From: Hydrogenophaga sp.
GTDB lineage: Bacteria > Pseudomonadota > Gammaproteobacteria > Burkholderiales > Burkholderiaceae_C
DNA: 50,721 nt
Direction: 5' to 3'
NCBI GenBank assembly: GCA_011391595.1
Contig: JAABQG010000022.1
Span: forward strand, 1 to 50,721
This document shows, in pieces, positions 32,664-42,284 of the stretch (position 1 is the first letter of the stretch; each line of letters opens with the position of its first letter). The notes beneath the pieces are model-generated. The model saw only the letters and a program-made list of their open reading frames with translations. It had not been told where the DNA came from and searched no databases. A program made the translations under genes and the position numbers.

Positions 32664-34901
32664 TCAGCGTCGTGGCTTGCGGGCTTTGGCCGAACCCTTG
32701 CTCGATGTCGCCTTCTTGATCACCGATTTGAGCCCCTTGCCTGAGGGGCCGGATGCTCGCTCCATGGTCGGCGCACCGGATTCGCCACGTTTTCGAGCAT
32801 CCCTGGGCGACATCCCCGGCACGGCTGCAATGCCTTTGTCACGCATCGCCCGTGAAGGCAGATCTCCTGCATCGTGCACCAGGCGAAAATCGATCTTGCG
32901 TCCGTCCAGATCGACCCGGCTGACCTGCACCCGCACGCGGGTTCCAATGGCATAGCGCATGCCACTGCGCTCGCCGCGCAACTCCTGGCGCGCCTCGTCG
33001 AACCGGAAGTACTCGCCGCCGAGTTCGGTGATGTGCACCATGCCTTCGACGTACAACTCATCCAGGGTCACGAAGATGCCGAAGGTCGCGGCCGAAGTGA
33101 CCACGCCGCTGTACTCCTCGCCAAGGTGTTCCCGCATGAACTTGCACTTGAGCCACGCTTCAACGTCGCGGCTGGCTTCGTCGGCGCGGCGCTCGTTGGC
33201 GCTGCAGTGAAGGCCGGCAGCCTGCCAGGCCAACTGGTCGGCGCTGAGCTTTTTTGGTTTCTGATCCGGTTCGCGCACCTTGCCAGCCAGCCCTTTTTGA
33301 AGGCGCTTGGCCAATTTGGCATGCGCTTCGCCCGGCACAGGAAGTTCGGGCAACTGGTAGCGGCGTTTAGCCAGAATGGCCTTGATGACACGGTGCACCA
33401 GCAAGTCCGGGTAGCGCCGGATCGGGCTGGTGAAGTGGGTATAGGCGGGGTAAGCCAGTCCGAAGTGCCCGCTGTTGACCGGCGTATAGATGGCTTGTTG
33501 CATGGAACGCAGCAGCATCGAGTGAATCTGCTGCGCGTCCGGTCGCTCTTTGGTCGCCAGGGCGATCTTCTGGAATTCACCCGGGCTGGGCTCGTCGCTG
33601 ATGGTCAGGCCGACTCCGACCGCCTTCAGATAGTTGCGCAGTATGTCCTTCTTTTCAGGCGTGGGGCCTTCGTGGACCCGGAAAAGTCCGGGGTGTTTGC
33701 TCTGCATGATGAAATCGGCGCTGCAGACGTTCGCTGCCAGCATGGCCTCTTCTATGAGACGGTGCGCCTGGTTACGGGTGCGCGGAATGATCTTTTCAAT
33801 GCGGCCGCTTTCGTCACAGACGATTTGCGTTTCGGTGGTTTCAAAATCCACCGCACCACGCACCGTGCGCTCTGCCAGAAGTGCACGATAGGCGTCATGC
33901 AGATTCAGCAGGTCGGTCACGCGATCCTTGCGCCGAAGGGCTTCCGGGCCGCGTGTGTTGGCCAGAATGGCCGCCACCTCGGTGTAGGTAAAACGGGCAT
34001 GGCTGAACATCACGGCAGGATAGAACTGGTAAGCGTGAACCTCACCGGCCGCCGTGATCAGCATGTCGCACACCATGCACAGCCGCTCCAACTCGGGGTT
34101 GAGCGAACACAAGCCGTTGGAAAGCTTCTCGGGCAGCATGGGGATCACGCGGCGCGGGAAGTAGACCGACGTGGCACGGTCATAGGCATCCACATCGATG
34201 GCGCTGCCCGTCTCCACATAGTTGCTGACGTCGGCAATCGCCACCAGCATTCGCCACCCCTTGCCACGTCCGACCTTGGCGGGCTCGCAATAAACGGCAT
34301 CGTCGAAGTCCCGCGCGTCCTCGCCGTCGATGGTCACCAGCGGAATGTCCGTCAGATCGACGCGGTGTTTCTTGTCCTGGGCCCGAACCTTGTCGGGCAA
34401 GGTACGGGCCAGCGCAATACAGGCGTCCGAGAACTCGTAAGGAACGCTGTACTTGCGCACGGCAATCTCGATCTCCATGCCGGGATCGTCGATCTCGCCA
34501 AGCACCTCCTTCACGCGGCCCACCGGCTGGCCGAACAAGGCCGGCGGCTCGGTCAGTTCCACCACCACCACCTGTCCCGGTTTTCCCGTGCCCGTGGCGG
34601 TCCTGGGGATCATCACGTCCTGGCCATAACGCTTGTCCTCCGGCGCCACGATCCAGATGCCGCTCTCGTGGAGCAGCCGGCCGATGATGGGGTGGGGCGG
34701 CCGTTCGACAATCTCAAGCACGCGCCCTTCAGGGCGGCCCTTTCGGTCCTGGCGCACCATACGAACCTTGACCTGGTCCTTGTGCAAAACGGCGCGCATT
34801 TCGTTCGGCGGCAGGTAGATGTCCGGGCCGCCGTCATCGCGGATCAGAAAGCCATGCCCATCGCGATGACCTTGCACCGAGCCTTCAATTTCGTCCAGCA
34901 A
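32664..34901 (-). CDS. rnr: Ribonuclease R
   Basis: RNase R is a 3'-5' exoribonuclease that degrades structured RNA, rRNA fragments and tmRNA-tagged messages. The 745-residue protein has cold-shock domains (from about residue 8, VQGHRDGHGFLIRDD). The RNB catalytic domain follows, with IPLVTIDGEDARDFDDAVYC metal ligands and HFTSPIRRYPDLLVHR. An S1 domain (about 620-700) and a lysine-rich C-terminus (KGLKSVIKKATSSKG) complete it. No ATG exists in frame upstream; the earliest start is TTG 34901. It lacks the N-terminal winged-helix part of E. coli RNase R, and only 51 bp separate it from the divergent tRNA-Leu. The true start is uncertain. Confidence 0.93.
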   Translation of the reverse strand: MLDEIEGSVQGHRDGHGFLIRDDGGPDIYLPPNEMRAVLHKDQVKVRMVRQDRKGRPEGRVLEIVERPPHPIIGRLLHESGIWIVAPEDKRYGQDVMIPRTATGTGKPGQVVVVELTEPPALFGQPVGRVKEVLGEIDDPGMEIEIAVRKYSVPYEFSDACIALARTLPDKVRAQDKKHRVDLTDIPLVTIDGEDARDFDDAVYCEPAKVGRGKGWRMLVAIADVSNYVETGSAIDVDAYDRATSVYFPRRVIPMLPEKLSNGLCSLNPELERLCMVCDMLITAAGEVHAYQFYPAVMFSHARFTYTEVAAILANTRGPEALRRKDRVTDLLNLHDAYRALLAERTVRGAVDFETTETQIVCDESGRIEKIIPRTRNQAHRLIEEAMLAANVCSADFIMQSKHPGLFRVHEGPTPEKKDILRNYLKAVGVGLTISDEPSPGEFQKIALATKERPDAQQIHSMLLRSMQQAIYTPVNSGHFGLAYPAYTHFTSPIRRYPDLLVHRVIKAILAKRRYQLPELPVPGEAHAKLAKRLQKGLAGKVREPDQKPKKLSADQLAWQAAGLHCSANERRADEASRDVEAWLKCKFMREHLGEEYSGVVTSAATFGIFVTLDELYVEGMVHITELGGEYFRFDEARQELRGERSGMRYAIGTRVRVQVSRVDLDGRKIDFRLVHDAGDLPSRAMRDKGIAAVPGMSPRDARKRGESGAPTMERASGPSGKGLKSVIKKATSSKGSAKARKPRR

Positions 34902-34929
34902 TCCGCTGGGAGCGTCTAAATTCTTGATA

Positions 34930-34935
34930 TATAAT
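34930..34935 (+). promoter_or_regulatory. -10 box of the tRNA-Leu promoter
   Basis: A perfect TATAAT lies 17 bp before the mature tRNA 5' end. The -35 at 17-bp spacing (TGGGAG, 34907-34912) is poor. The AT-rich segment also lies where the divergent rnr promoter must be. Confidence 0.6.
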
Positions 34936-34952
34936 CCTATCTTTCCTGAGAT

Positions 34953-35037
<85 letters not shown>

Positions 35038-35070
35038 AGTTTAAACAAACCTGAAAAGGTCAAGTGGGCA

Positions 35071-35100
35071 AAAAGCCGCTGAGATTTCAGCGGCTTTTTT
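35071..35100. terminator. Bidirectional intrinsic terminator between tRNA-Leu and rimO
   Basis: A 12-bp stem AAAAGCCGCTGA / TCAGCGGCTTTT around a GATT loop, followed by T-runs on both strands. It can end the rightward tRNA-Leu transcript and the leftward rimO transcript. Confidence 0.85.
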
Positions 35101-35144
35101 CATTTGCGCGTTGAGATTCATGCCCGTCCTCATAGCACGCAGCA

Positions 35145-36560
35145 TCAAACCGGCACAGCCACCAGGTCATGCCCCTGGGTGCCGACAACACGGGCGCGGG
35201 TGAATTCACCGGTCTTCAACGTCTTGCTGATCTTTTCGGGTGGCAGCAGCCTCACAACGCCATCGATTTCCGGAGCGTCCGCATAGCTTCGACCGACCCC
35301 CCCCTTGCGCCCCATGGCCGGTGCTGAATCCACGAGTATTTGCATCGTGGCACCAATCCGTTCGTGCAGTTTGTTGATGGAGACTTCTTCGGCCACAGCC
35401 ATGAAACGGGCTCGCCGCTCCTCTCGCAACTCGGGCGGCAACATCCCCGAAATATCGTTGGCAACGGCACCTTCGACCGGACTATAGGCAAAGCAGCCCG
35501 CACGATCGATTCGAGCCTCCTGCATGAAATCCAGCAAATGCTGGAACTCCGTCTCAGTCTCACCCGGAAAGCCAGCGATGAAGGTGCTTCGAACCACAAG
35601 TTCAGGGCACAGGTCGCGCCAGCGCTGGAGGCGCTCGAGGTTTCTCTCGCCACTGGCGGGCCGTTTCATCCGGCGCAGGACGTCCGGATGGCTGTGCTGA
35701 AAGGGCACGTCCAGATAAGGCAAAACCGCGCCGGTTGCCATCAACGGAATGACTTCATCCACGCTGGGATAAGGGTAAACGTAATGCAAACGGACCCACG
35801 CACCGTAGGGTTCGGCAATCTCGCCGAGGGTCTGCACCAGTTCGAGCATTCGCGTCTTGACGGGCTTTCCGTCCCAGAAGCCGGTGCGATACTTGACGTC
35901 CACGCCATAGGCAGAAGTGTCCTGGCTGATGACCAGCAGTTCCTTCACGCCCCCCTCAAACAGTGCCTGCGCCTCCTTGAGCACGTCGCCCACCGGTCGG
36001 CTGACAAGATCCCCACGCATCGATGGAATGATGCAGAAGGTACATCGGTGGTTGCAGCCTTCACTGATCTTCAGGTAGGCGTAGTGGCGGGGCGTGAGCT
36101 TGATGCCCGCCACGCCGAATGCATTGGGAACCAGGTCAATGAAAGGGTCATGGGGTTTGGGCAGATTGGCATGTACTGCATCCATCACCTCCTGGGTTGC
36201 GTGTGGCCCGGTGACGGCCAGAACGCTGGGGTGCATCTGGCGTACCAGGTTCGCGCCACCCTCACCCGTCTTGGCGCCCAGGCAACCTGTGACAATTACC
36301 TTGCCATTCTCTGAAAGTGCTTCACCGATGGTGTTAAGGCTCTCCTGCACTGCATCGTCAATGAAGCCGCATGTGTTGACGATGACCAGATCCGCGCCGT
36401 CGAAAGTCTTCGAAGTCTGATACCCCTCGGCGCTAAGCTGCGTCAGGATGAGTTCCGAATCTGTCAGTGCCTTGGGGCAGCCCAGACTCACGAATCCGAT
36501 ACGGGGTGCAACCCCAGCGGCGGTGGCGTGGGAAATTGCAGGGGAAATTACTTCGCTCAT
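35145..36560 (-). CDS. rimO: Ribosomal protein S12 methylthiotransferase RimO
   Basis: RimO is a radical-SAM enzyme with two 4Fe-4S clusters that methylthiolates an aspartate of ribosomal protein S12. The 471-residue protein has the N-terminal UPF0004 domain with cysteines in [22 protein letters not shown] and VTGCLGAK. The radical-SAM motif is [14 protein letters not shown]-terminal TRAM domain follows (about 405-471). The N-terminus is a little longer than in E. coli. It lies 28 bp after phaR on the same strand and ends at a bidirectional terminator. Confidence 0.96.
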   Translation of the reverse strand: MSEVISPAISHATAAGVAPRIGFVSLGCPKALTDSELILTQLSAEGYQTSKTFDGADLVIVNTCGFIDDAVQESLNTIGEALSENGKVIVTGCLGAKTGEGGANLVRQMHPSVLAVTGPHATQEVMDAVHANLPKPHDPFIDLVPNAFGVAGIKLTPRHYAYLKISEGCNHRCTFCIIPSMRGDLVSRPVGDVLKEAQALFEGGVKELLVISQDTSAYGVDVKYRTGFWDGKPVKTRMLELVQTLGEIAEPYGAWVRLHYVYPYPSVDEVIPLMATGAVLPYLDVPFQHSHPDVLRRMKRPASGERNLERLQRWRDLCPELVVRSTFIAGFPGETETEFQHLLDFMQEARIDRAGCFAYSPVEGAVANDISGMLPPELREERRARFMAVAEEVSINKLHERIGATMQILVDSAPAMGRKGGVGRSYADAPEIDGVVRLLPPEKISKTLKTGEFTRARVVGTQGHDLVAVPV

Positions 36561-36588
36561 GCCCGCATTGTCCCAGTTCCTGGTGTGC

Positions 36589-37122
36589 TCAGCGCTTTAA
36601 TCCAAACGCTCCAAACATTTGCTCGGCCTGTTTCTGCATCTGTTCCTGCATCTGCTCGAACACTCCTCTGGACTGATCCGAGTAATTGCCCATCATGCCT
36701 TGCAACATGGGTGACTGCAGGCTCATGAACTTCGCCAGCATCTCAGGCGAAAGCCCCTTCGATTGCTCAGCCAGTTTGGCTTGCATTTCAGTAAAGGCCT
36801 GAACATTCTTCTCCAGGTAGGAACCCATGAAGCCTTGCATGGCATGCCCGTAGAAGCGGATCACATTGGCCAACACCGCTTCGGTAAACATCGGCGCACC
36901 ACCGGCCTCTTCTTCCAGAATGATCTGCAGCAGAATGCTGCGCGTCAGGTCCTCGTTGGTCTTGGCGTCCCGGACCACAAAGGCTTCGCTGCTCATGACG
37001 AGATCCTTGACTTCCGCGAGGGTAATGTATGACGAAGTCTCGGTATCGTAGAGGCGCCGGTTGGGGTATTTCTTGATGACGCGCAGCGCTGGCTTGCCGC
37101 TGGCTGCTGATTTCGTTGACAC
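36589..37122 (-). CDS. phaR: Polyhydroxyalkanoate synthesis repressor PhaR
   Basis: PhaR binds both polyhydroxybutyrate granules and DNA, repressing phasin genes and its own gene until polymer accumulates. From the GTG at 37122, preceded by an excellent GAGGAG, the protein is 177 residues. The N-terminal DNA-binding domain has [23 protein letters not shown]-accumulation regions follow (about 70-150) with [15 protein letters not shown]. The C-terminus is rich in Q and M. The frame stays open upstream, but with unlike residues and no binding site for ribosomes. A matching operator-like palindrome lies about 50 bp upstream. hbdH (40641) also serves PHB metabolism. Confidence 0.94.
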   Translation of the reverse strand: MSTKSAASGKPALRVIKKYPNRRLYDTETSSYITLAEVKDLVMSSEAFVVRDAKTNEDLTRSILLQIILEEEAGGAPMFTEAVLANVIRFYGHAMQGFMGSYLEKNVQAFTEMQAKLAEQSKGLSPEMLAKFMSLQSPMLQGMMGNYSDQSRGVFEQMQEQMQKQAEQMFGAFGLKR

Positions 37123-37172
37123 TGCAGGACTCCTCGGTCGGCTCTGAATATTTTGCGAATGCAGGACGCATA

Positions 37173-37183
37173 CTGCACCGCAG
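37173..37183. promoter_or_regulatory. Candidate PhaR operator upstream of phaR
   Basis: CTGCACCGCAG is a perfect CTGC-N3-GCAG palindrome. The consensus described for Paracoccus denitrificans PhaR is CTGC-N(3-4)-GCAG. Its position 51 bp before the phaR start fits autorepression. Confidence 0.5.
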
Positions 37184-37260
37184 CACATTCTAGGGAACAG
37201 CCAAGGGCAAAATGCCCAAGGTTTACCCTGAGCATTTCATCTGAAGCAAAAAAAGGAAAT

Positions 37261-37337
37261 TGGTAGGCGCGATTGGACTCGAACCAACGACCCCCACCAT
37301 GTCAAGGTGGTGCTCTAACCAGCTGAGCTACGCGCCT
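37261..37337 (-). tRNA. tRNA-Val (anticodon GAC)
   Basis: A 77-nt tRNA with encoded CCA. The acceptor AGGCGCG pairs with CGCGCCT. The D-arm is AGCTCAGCTGGTTAGAGC, the anticodon arm CACCTTGACATGGTG gives GAC, and the T-arm contains GGTTCGAGTCC. A TATACT -10 lies upstream (37363-37358, read leftward). phaR follows 139 bp downstream on the same strand. Confidence 0.98.
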
Positions 37338-37427
37338 AAGGATTGTCCGAGACGGTAAGTATAGCAGCAAAGCATGGCGCCAACGGACGCCCGGTCTTAA
37401 CGTGCGGCAGCCCTTCAAACAGAGCGC

Positions 37428-39662
37428 TCATCGCCTGCGCGCAGACCGGACATTTGGCACATCGCGCACAACTGCCAGCACGCGTTCAAGCCGTCCCGAG
37501 TCCAGAACCTCGACGGTGAACGTCATCCACGCAGTACCCTTGACTGATTGCGTCTGAACACCAATCACATTCATTTTTTCCTTGGCAAAGACATCGGAAA
37601 TATCCCGCAGCAAGCCCTGACGATCCGCAGCTTCGACCGCCACGTCCACGGGGTAGACGGCACTTTCCTTCGAAGTGGGTACACCCCAGGCGACCTGAAT
37701 GACCCGCTCGGCGTGGCGCGCCGCGAATTCCCGGAAATTGCTGCAATCGGAACGGTGCACGCTCACACCCTTGCCCCTGCTGACGAAGCCTCCAATGATG
37801 TCCGGCGGCACTGGTTTGCAGCACTTGGCGAGCTGGGTCATCAGTGAGTCGACGCCGACGACAAGAACGCCACTGCGCGGGATTTTTTCCGAGTGCCGGG
37901 TCTTCTTCAGCAGCAGGTAATCGTCGGGCGTCAAGACCGGTAGCGGCGGCTTGAGGAGCAATTCAATGTTGCGCAAGGAAAACTCGTCCTTGCCCACCAC
38001 TTCGAACAGCGCGTCCGCGGACTTGAATCCCAGCTTCGATGCCAAATCCTCGAGCCTGATTGCAGTCTTGCCCTCCCGCTGCAGGAGTTTCTCCACGGCT
38101 TCGCGACCGCGTGCCACCGTCTCATGGGTAATCTGCGCGTTGAACCAAGCACGGACCTTGGCACGGCCACGGCTGCTCACCAGATAACCGAGGTCGGCAT
38201 TCAGCCAGTCGCGCGAAGGTCCGCCTTCACGCGCTGCCGTGATTTCCACGGTCTGCCCATTCTGCAGCGGCGTGTTCAATGAAACCATCACGCCGTCCAC
38301 CCGGGCACCCCGGCATCGATGCCCCAGGTTGGTGTGGACGGTATAGGCAAAATCCACTGGCGTCGCACCTTGCGGCAACTCGACGACCGCCGCGTCAGGG
38401 GTCAGGACATAAATTCGGTCTTCAAAAAGCCCCTTGTCCTGCACCGCGCCGGACAAATCCCGCTCCCAGGCGAGCAACTGTCGCAAAACAGCGATCTTGG
38501 CGTCGTACTGTCCACCCGCGGTCACTCCGGCATAGCCTTTGGCGCCGGCCTCCTTGTAGGCCCAGTGCGCTGCCACACCATGCTCGGCATGGTCGTGCAT
38601 GCCCTGGGTCCTGATCTGAATCTCAATGGGCTGCCCGGCAGAGTTCCTGACAATGGTGTGTAAGGACTGATAGCCGTTGGGTTTGGGTTTTGCGATGTAG
38701 TCGTCGAACTCATCAATCACGGGCGTAAATCGCGAATGAACCCAGCTAAGGGCCGCGTAGCAGTCGGGTACGGATGGCACCACGACCCGGAGCGCACGGA
38801 TGTCAAACACCTTGTCGAAGTCAAGCGCCTTGCCGCGCATTTTCTTCACGATGCTGTAGATGTGCTTCGGCCTGCCCTGAACCGTCGCCCGGATGCCTTG
38901 GGCTTGAAGTTCCGACGCCAGCCCAGCGCGAAGACGCTCCATGCTGCTCTCGCGCTCAGCGCGTTTTTCGTCCAGCAACCGCGCCACCGTCCGGTACGTT
39001 TCGGGCTCCAGAAAACGGAAAGCGAGGTCTTCCATCTCCCATTTGATCTGCCAGATGCCAAGCCTGTTGGCCAGAGGCGCGAACACCTGTAAAGATTCGC
39101 GCGCCAGGTTCGGCGACGCTGCCTGCCGACTGATCGCGTGGTAACGCAGTGTCTGCAATCGCGACGCCAGCCGAAGCATCACCACACGCAGGTCGCGGCT
39201 GAACGCCAGCAGCATCTTGCGTACGTTTTCAGTACGCAGCTTGGGGTCGTCGATCAGTTGCGCGTCACTCTGCGCGTCGCGCGACAGACGCTGAACTCGG
39301 ATCAGCTTGGCGGTCTCCACGGCCAACGTCGCAAAGCTCTCGCCAAAGGCTTTGGCAATCACCTCCTGAGGATGATTCAGGTGCTCACCTGCGTAGACCA
39401 GATAGCAGGCGGCCTGCATGGCCTCGGAGCCCCCAATGGTTCGCAGGATGGCAGCAACGGCATCGGCGTGCGCCAGGATGTTTTCGCCGCTATCGAGGGT
39501 TTCGTGCTCGATGAGAGGCTGCGCGAAACTGCGGGCACGCAAGAGTATCCCGGCTGAATCCGGCAGTCCGTCCGCTGTGAGACTCAGGAGTTCCGGAATT
39601 CCCGCCGTATCAGCGGCCACGGTCTGCCCCTCCGAGGAGCCATGGGCAGCACTGGACTTCAT
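37428..39662 (-). CDS. relA: GTP diphosphokinase RelA
   Basis: RelA is the ribosome-associated (p)ppGpp synthetase of the stringent response. The 744-residue protein has a degenerate hydrolase domain (about 50-200) in which the HD pair is lost (ACYLVYAGEHL). The synthetase domain contains DFDKVFDIRALRVVVPS and EFDDYIAKPKPNGYQSLHT, the acidic ExDD form that marks RelA rather than SpoT. TGS (about 410-470), the helical/zinc-finger-like region with CCKPVPPD, and a C-terminal ACT/RRM domain follow. It is therefore predicted to be synthetase-only, with a SpoT elsewhere. It starts 13 bp after a hydrolase gene. Confidence 0.96.
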   Translation of the reverse strand: MKSSAAHGSSEGQTVAADTAGIPELLSLTADGLPDSAGILLRARSFAQPLIEHETLDSGENILAHADAVAAILRTIGGSEAMQAACYLVYAGEHLNHPQEVIAKAFGESFATLAVETAKLIRVQRLSRDAQSDAQLIDDPKLRTENVRKMLLAFSRDLRVVMLRLASRLQTLRYHAISRQAASPNLARESLQVFAPLANRLGIWQIKWEMEDLAFRFLEPETYRTVARLLDEKRAERESSMERLRAGLASELQAQGIRATVQGRPKHIYSIVKKMRGKALDFDKVFDIRALRVVVPSVPDCYAALSWVHSRFTPVIDEFDDYIAKPKPNGYQSLHTIVRNSAGQPIEIQIRTQGMHDHAEHGVAAHWAYKEAGAKGYAGVTAGGQYDAKIAVLRQLLAWERDLSGAVQDKGLFEDRIYVLTPDAAVVELPQGATPVDFAYTVHTNLGHRCRGARVDGVMVSLNTPLQNGQTVEITAAREGGPSRDWLNADLGYLVSSRGRAKVRAWFNAQITHETVARGREAVEKLLQREGKTAIRLEDLASKLGFKSADALFEVVGKDEFSLRNIELLLKPPLPVLTPDDYLLLKKTRHSEKIPRSGVLVVGVDSLMTQLAKCCKPVPPDIIGGFVSRGKGVSVHRSDCSNFREFAARHAERVIQVAWGVPTSKESAVYPVDVAVEAADRQGLLRDISDVFAKEKMNVIGVQTQSVKGTAWMTFTVEVLDSGRLERVLAVVRDVPNVRSARRR

Positions 39663-39675
39663 GGCGAACCGTCTC

Positions 39676-40581
39676 TCAGTCGTTCAGGACAAAGGCCGCC
39701 ACCGCCTCGACTTGATCCGGCGCGACCAACGTCGGCGCATGGCCCACGCCAGCAAACTCCACCAGTCGCGCCTTGGGTCCGCGTTGGGTCATCGCAAGTG
39801 CGGTCCCGGGCGACAGCAGATCGGACAACGCGCCCCTCAAAAGGAGTGTCTGACAAGTCAGTGCGTCATAGAGTTGCCAGAGCATGGCCTCGCCCTGCGC
39901 CGCGGAATCCTGGCTTGCTGCCCGGACTAGCACTGCAATGGCCGGGTCGTAGTGCAAGGTGAGTCCCCCGTCAGCATGTGGCCGCACCATCGCCTGCGAA
40001 AGTGCCAGCCATTGCGCCGGTGTGTGCGGGCCAAACGTGGTGGAAACCGCCCAGGTCGCATCGGCGGCCTGTTGCACCGTTTCAAACCGCCCGGTTTCAC
40101 CCAGATAGGTACCGATGCGCTGCAATGCAGCCGGCTGGATCACCGGCCCCACGTCGTTAAGTACCAGGCGACGAATCTTCACCGGTAGCGGCAATTCCGG
40201 CTGCGCACAGATGATCAGGCCAATCAGACCGCCCATGCTGGTGCCAACCCAGTCCAGCGTTTGAACGGGGCTTTGCTGATGCAAATGGGCCAGCAACACC
40301 AGCATGTCCGCAGCATAGGTTGGGAACTGGTAAGCCATCGGGTCTTTCAGCCAGTCGCTGCGACCGCGGCCGACGATATCCGGGCAGACGATCCGAATCG
40401 GTCGGCTCGATCGTTCCGCCAGGGCCCTGGCCAAGGTGTCGAAGTCCCGCCCCTGGCGGGCCAGGCCATGCACACAGACCACCAGATGCGCAGCGGACGC
40501 GTCCCCCCACTGCCAGAACGCCATGCGGTGGCCGTCAGAGGCATCAGGGCAATGTACGTAATTCAGCGTAGGTTCAGTCAT
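39676..40581 (-). CDS. Alpha/beta hydrolase
   Basis: A 301-residue cytosolic alpha/beta-hydrolase. Visible features are VCVHGLARQGRDFD (oxyanion-hole HG), PDIVGRGRSDWL, the nucleophile elbow VGTSMGGLIG with Ser115, and the catalytic His in GVGHAPTL near the end. It resembles hydrolases seen in many Burkholderiales; the substrate is unknown, and PHB-oligomer or ester hydrolysis would be a guess. It precedes relA by 13 bp on the same strand and is divergent from hbdH (59 bp between start codons). Confidence 0.9.
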   Translation of the reverse strand: MTEPTLNYVHCPDASDGHRMAFWQWGDASAAHLVVCVHGLARQGRDFDTLARALAERSSRPIRIVCPDIVGRGRSDWLKDPMAYQFPTYAADMLVLLAHLHQQSPVQTLDWVGTSMGGLIGLIICAQPELPLPVKIRRLVLNDVGPVIQPAALQRIGTYLGETGRFETVQQAADATWAVSTTFGPHTPAQWLALSQAMVRPHADGGLTLHYDPAIAVLVRAASQDSAAQGEAMLWQLYDALTCQTLLLRGALSDLLSPGTALAMTQRGPKARLVEFAGVGHAPTLVAPDQVEAVAAFVLND

Positions 40582-40640
40582 GGTGAAATGCGGGTTCGAT
40601 CATCACTTGTCTGCATCCTAATTCATACGGAGAACTCACC

Positions 40641-41411
40641 ATGTTGAAAGGCAAAACAGCCCTCGTCACCGGATCCACCAGCGGGATCGGCCTGGGTATC
40701 GCCAAGGCGCTTGCTCGCCAGGGCGCAAACATTGTTCTGAACGGTTTTGGCGACGTTGCAGGCCCAACGGGTGAAATTGCGGGCTTCGGCGTCAAGGTCC
40801 GCTACCACGGCGCCGACATGAGCAAGCCCGCGGAGATCGAGGCGATGATGGCCTATGCGGCCACCGAGTTCGGGCAAATCGACATCCTGGTCAACAACGC
40901 GGGCATCCAGCATGTGGCGCGCATCGAGGATTTTCCCGTCGAGCGCTGGGATGCCGTGATCGCCATCAACCTGACCAGCGCCTTCCACGCGACGCGACTG
41001 GCGCTGCCGTCCATGCGCAAGGCCAACTGGGGCCGCATCATCAACGTGGCCTCGGTCCACGGTCTGGTCGCGTCCGCGGAGAAGTCGGCCTACGTGGCGG
41101 CCAAACACGGAATCGTCGGCCTGACCAAGGTCACGGCGCTGGAAAACGCGACGACGGGCGTCACCTGCAACGCGATCTGTCCGGGCTGGGTGCTCACCCC
41201 GCTGGTGCAGAAGCAGGTCGATGCCAAGGCGGCAGCGCTGGGCGTGTCAAACGAAGAGGCCAAAAAAGTGCTGCTGGGCGAGAAAGAGCCCTCGATGCAA
41301 TTCACCACCCCCGAGGAACTGGGTGAACTGGCCGTGTTTTTCTGCTCGCCTGCCGGCAACAATGTGCGCGGTGTGGCCTGGAACATGGACGGCGGTTGGA
41401 CCGCCCAGTAG
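40641..41411 (+). CDS. hbdH: 3-hydroxybutyrate dehydrogenase
   Basis: An NAD-dependent SDR that oxidises (R)-3-hydroxybutyrate from PHB breakdown to acetoacetate. The 256-residue protein has TGSTSGIGLGIAKALA, LVNNAGIQHVARIEDFP, and catalytic Ser138, Tyr151 and Lys155 in SAYVAAKHGIVGLTK. The family's GWVLTPLVQKQVDAKA substrate loop and MDGGWTAQ end are present. GGAG precedes the ATG. Together with phaR it indicates a PHB-storing organism. Confidence 0.94.
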   Translation: MLKGKTALVTGSTSGIGLGIAKALARQGANIVLNGFGDVAGPTGEIAGFGVKVRYHGADMSKPAEIEAMMAYAATEFGQIDILVNNAGIQHVARIEDFPVERWDAVIAINLTSAFHATRLALPSMRKANWGRIINVASVHGLVASAEKSAYVAAKHGIVGLTKVTALENATTGVTCNAICPGWVLTPLVQKQVDAKAAALGVSNEEAKKVLLGEKEPSMQFTTPEELGELAVFFCSPAGNNVRGVAWNMDGGWTAQ

Positions 41412-41495
41412 CCTGGCGCAGTTTGCGACCCTTTCGGTAGCTGGCAACGACCACCCCGTGCTGGCCGCGTGCCGAAAACACCGGACTTCTCGGAT

Positions 41496-42203
41496 TCAGC
41501 GCATCTGCACGGACCCCGACACCGTCACCAGCACGGTGCTGCGGCCGGCCTCGACCGGCAGAGGCGCATCGGGTGCCGACGCCTTTGCTTCCATGGCCAT
41601 CATGCGTGGACGCGGGACATAACCCTGATCGTTGGCTGTCACGGTGATTTCCCGCAAGGTATAGCCAGTGAAGCCAAAGCCCCGGGCGATCTCGCTGGCC
41701 TTGGCTTTGAAGCGCTCGATGGCGACCGCCTGGGCCTCCCCTTCCAGCCGGGCGCGTTGTTCCCGGCTCAGGCTGAAAGTGGCCTGATTCACGGTCAGTG
41801 TCTGAATTTTTCCAGACGTCGCACTGATACGTGCAAAGTCGCGGCCTTCCAGCACCAGTTCCGCACTGCCCTGCCAGGTTGTAATCTTGCCGTCCCGACC
41901 GTAGCGCGGATAAAGGCTGAATGCACCGGTCCGCATGTCCATCTGGCCTGGCAGTACCGCCTTTCTGGCTTCGGTCATCGCAGCGTCCAGCGCCGCCTTG
42001 AGTTGATTCTGAACCGTCGCGGCGTCCGCAGCCTCTCGTGTCGTCGTGAGCGAAACCTGCAGAAGATCCTGTGGCGCCTCGACGGAACCACTGGCCGAAA
42101 GCTGGGCGACGTTTTGCGGCGGCACCGCCGGTGCCTGGGCATGAAGGTTCGCCATCATGACCAGCATGGCCATCATGGCAAGGGTTTCACGGACGATTTT
42201 CAT
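41496..42203 (-). CDS. SIMPL (DUF541) domain periplasmic protein
   Basis: A 235-residue secreted protein from ATG 42203; a GTG 9 bp upstream is in frame but less likely. The signal peptide is about 1-22 (MMAMLVMMANLHAQ). The SIMPL/DUF541 domain covers VAQLSASGSVEAPQDLLQVS to the end, with the paired repeats ARLEGEAQAVAIERFKAKA and GYTLREITVTA. Relatives include E. coli YggE, linked to oxidative stress, but the biochemical role is unknown. It is convergent with hbdH and 81 bp downstream of the small secreted-protein gene on the same strand. Confidence 0.85.
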   Translation of the reverse strand: MKIVRETLAMMAMLVMMANLHAQAPAVPPQNVAQLSASGSVEAPQDLLQVSLTTTREAADAATVQNQLKAALDAAMTEARKAVLPGQMDMRTGAFSLYPRYGRDGKITTWQGSAELVLEGRDFARISATSGKIQTLTVNQATFSLSREQRARLEGEAQAVAIERFKAKASEIARGFGFTGYTLREITVTANDQGYVPRPRMMAMEAKASAPDAPLPVEAGRSTVLVTVSGSVQMR

Positions 42204-42284
42204 GGTTCGCACTTTGAATTGAATGAATGGGGCAATCCGCCCAGACTGTGACCCGAAGAGTCGCGCTCTGGCAGGAATGATTGC

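Noticed and set aside
40235-40275. AACGCTGGACTGGG in the hydrolase gene as another repeat copy
   Set aside because: It encodes the conserved strand leading to the GTSMGG nucleophile elbow, and the ATAGC and T-rich parts are missing.
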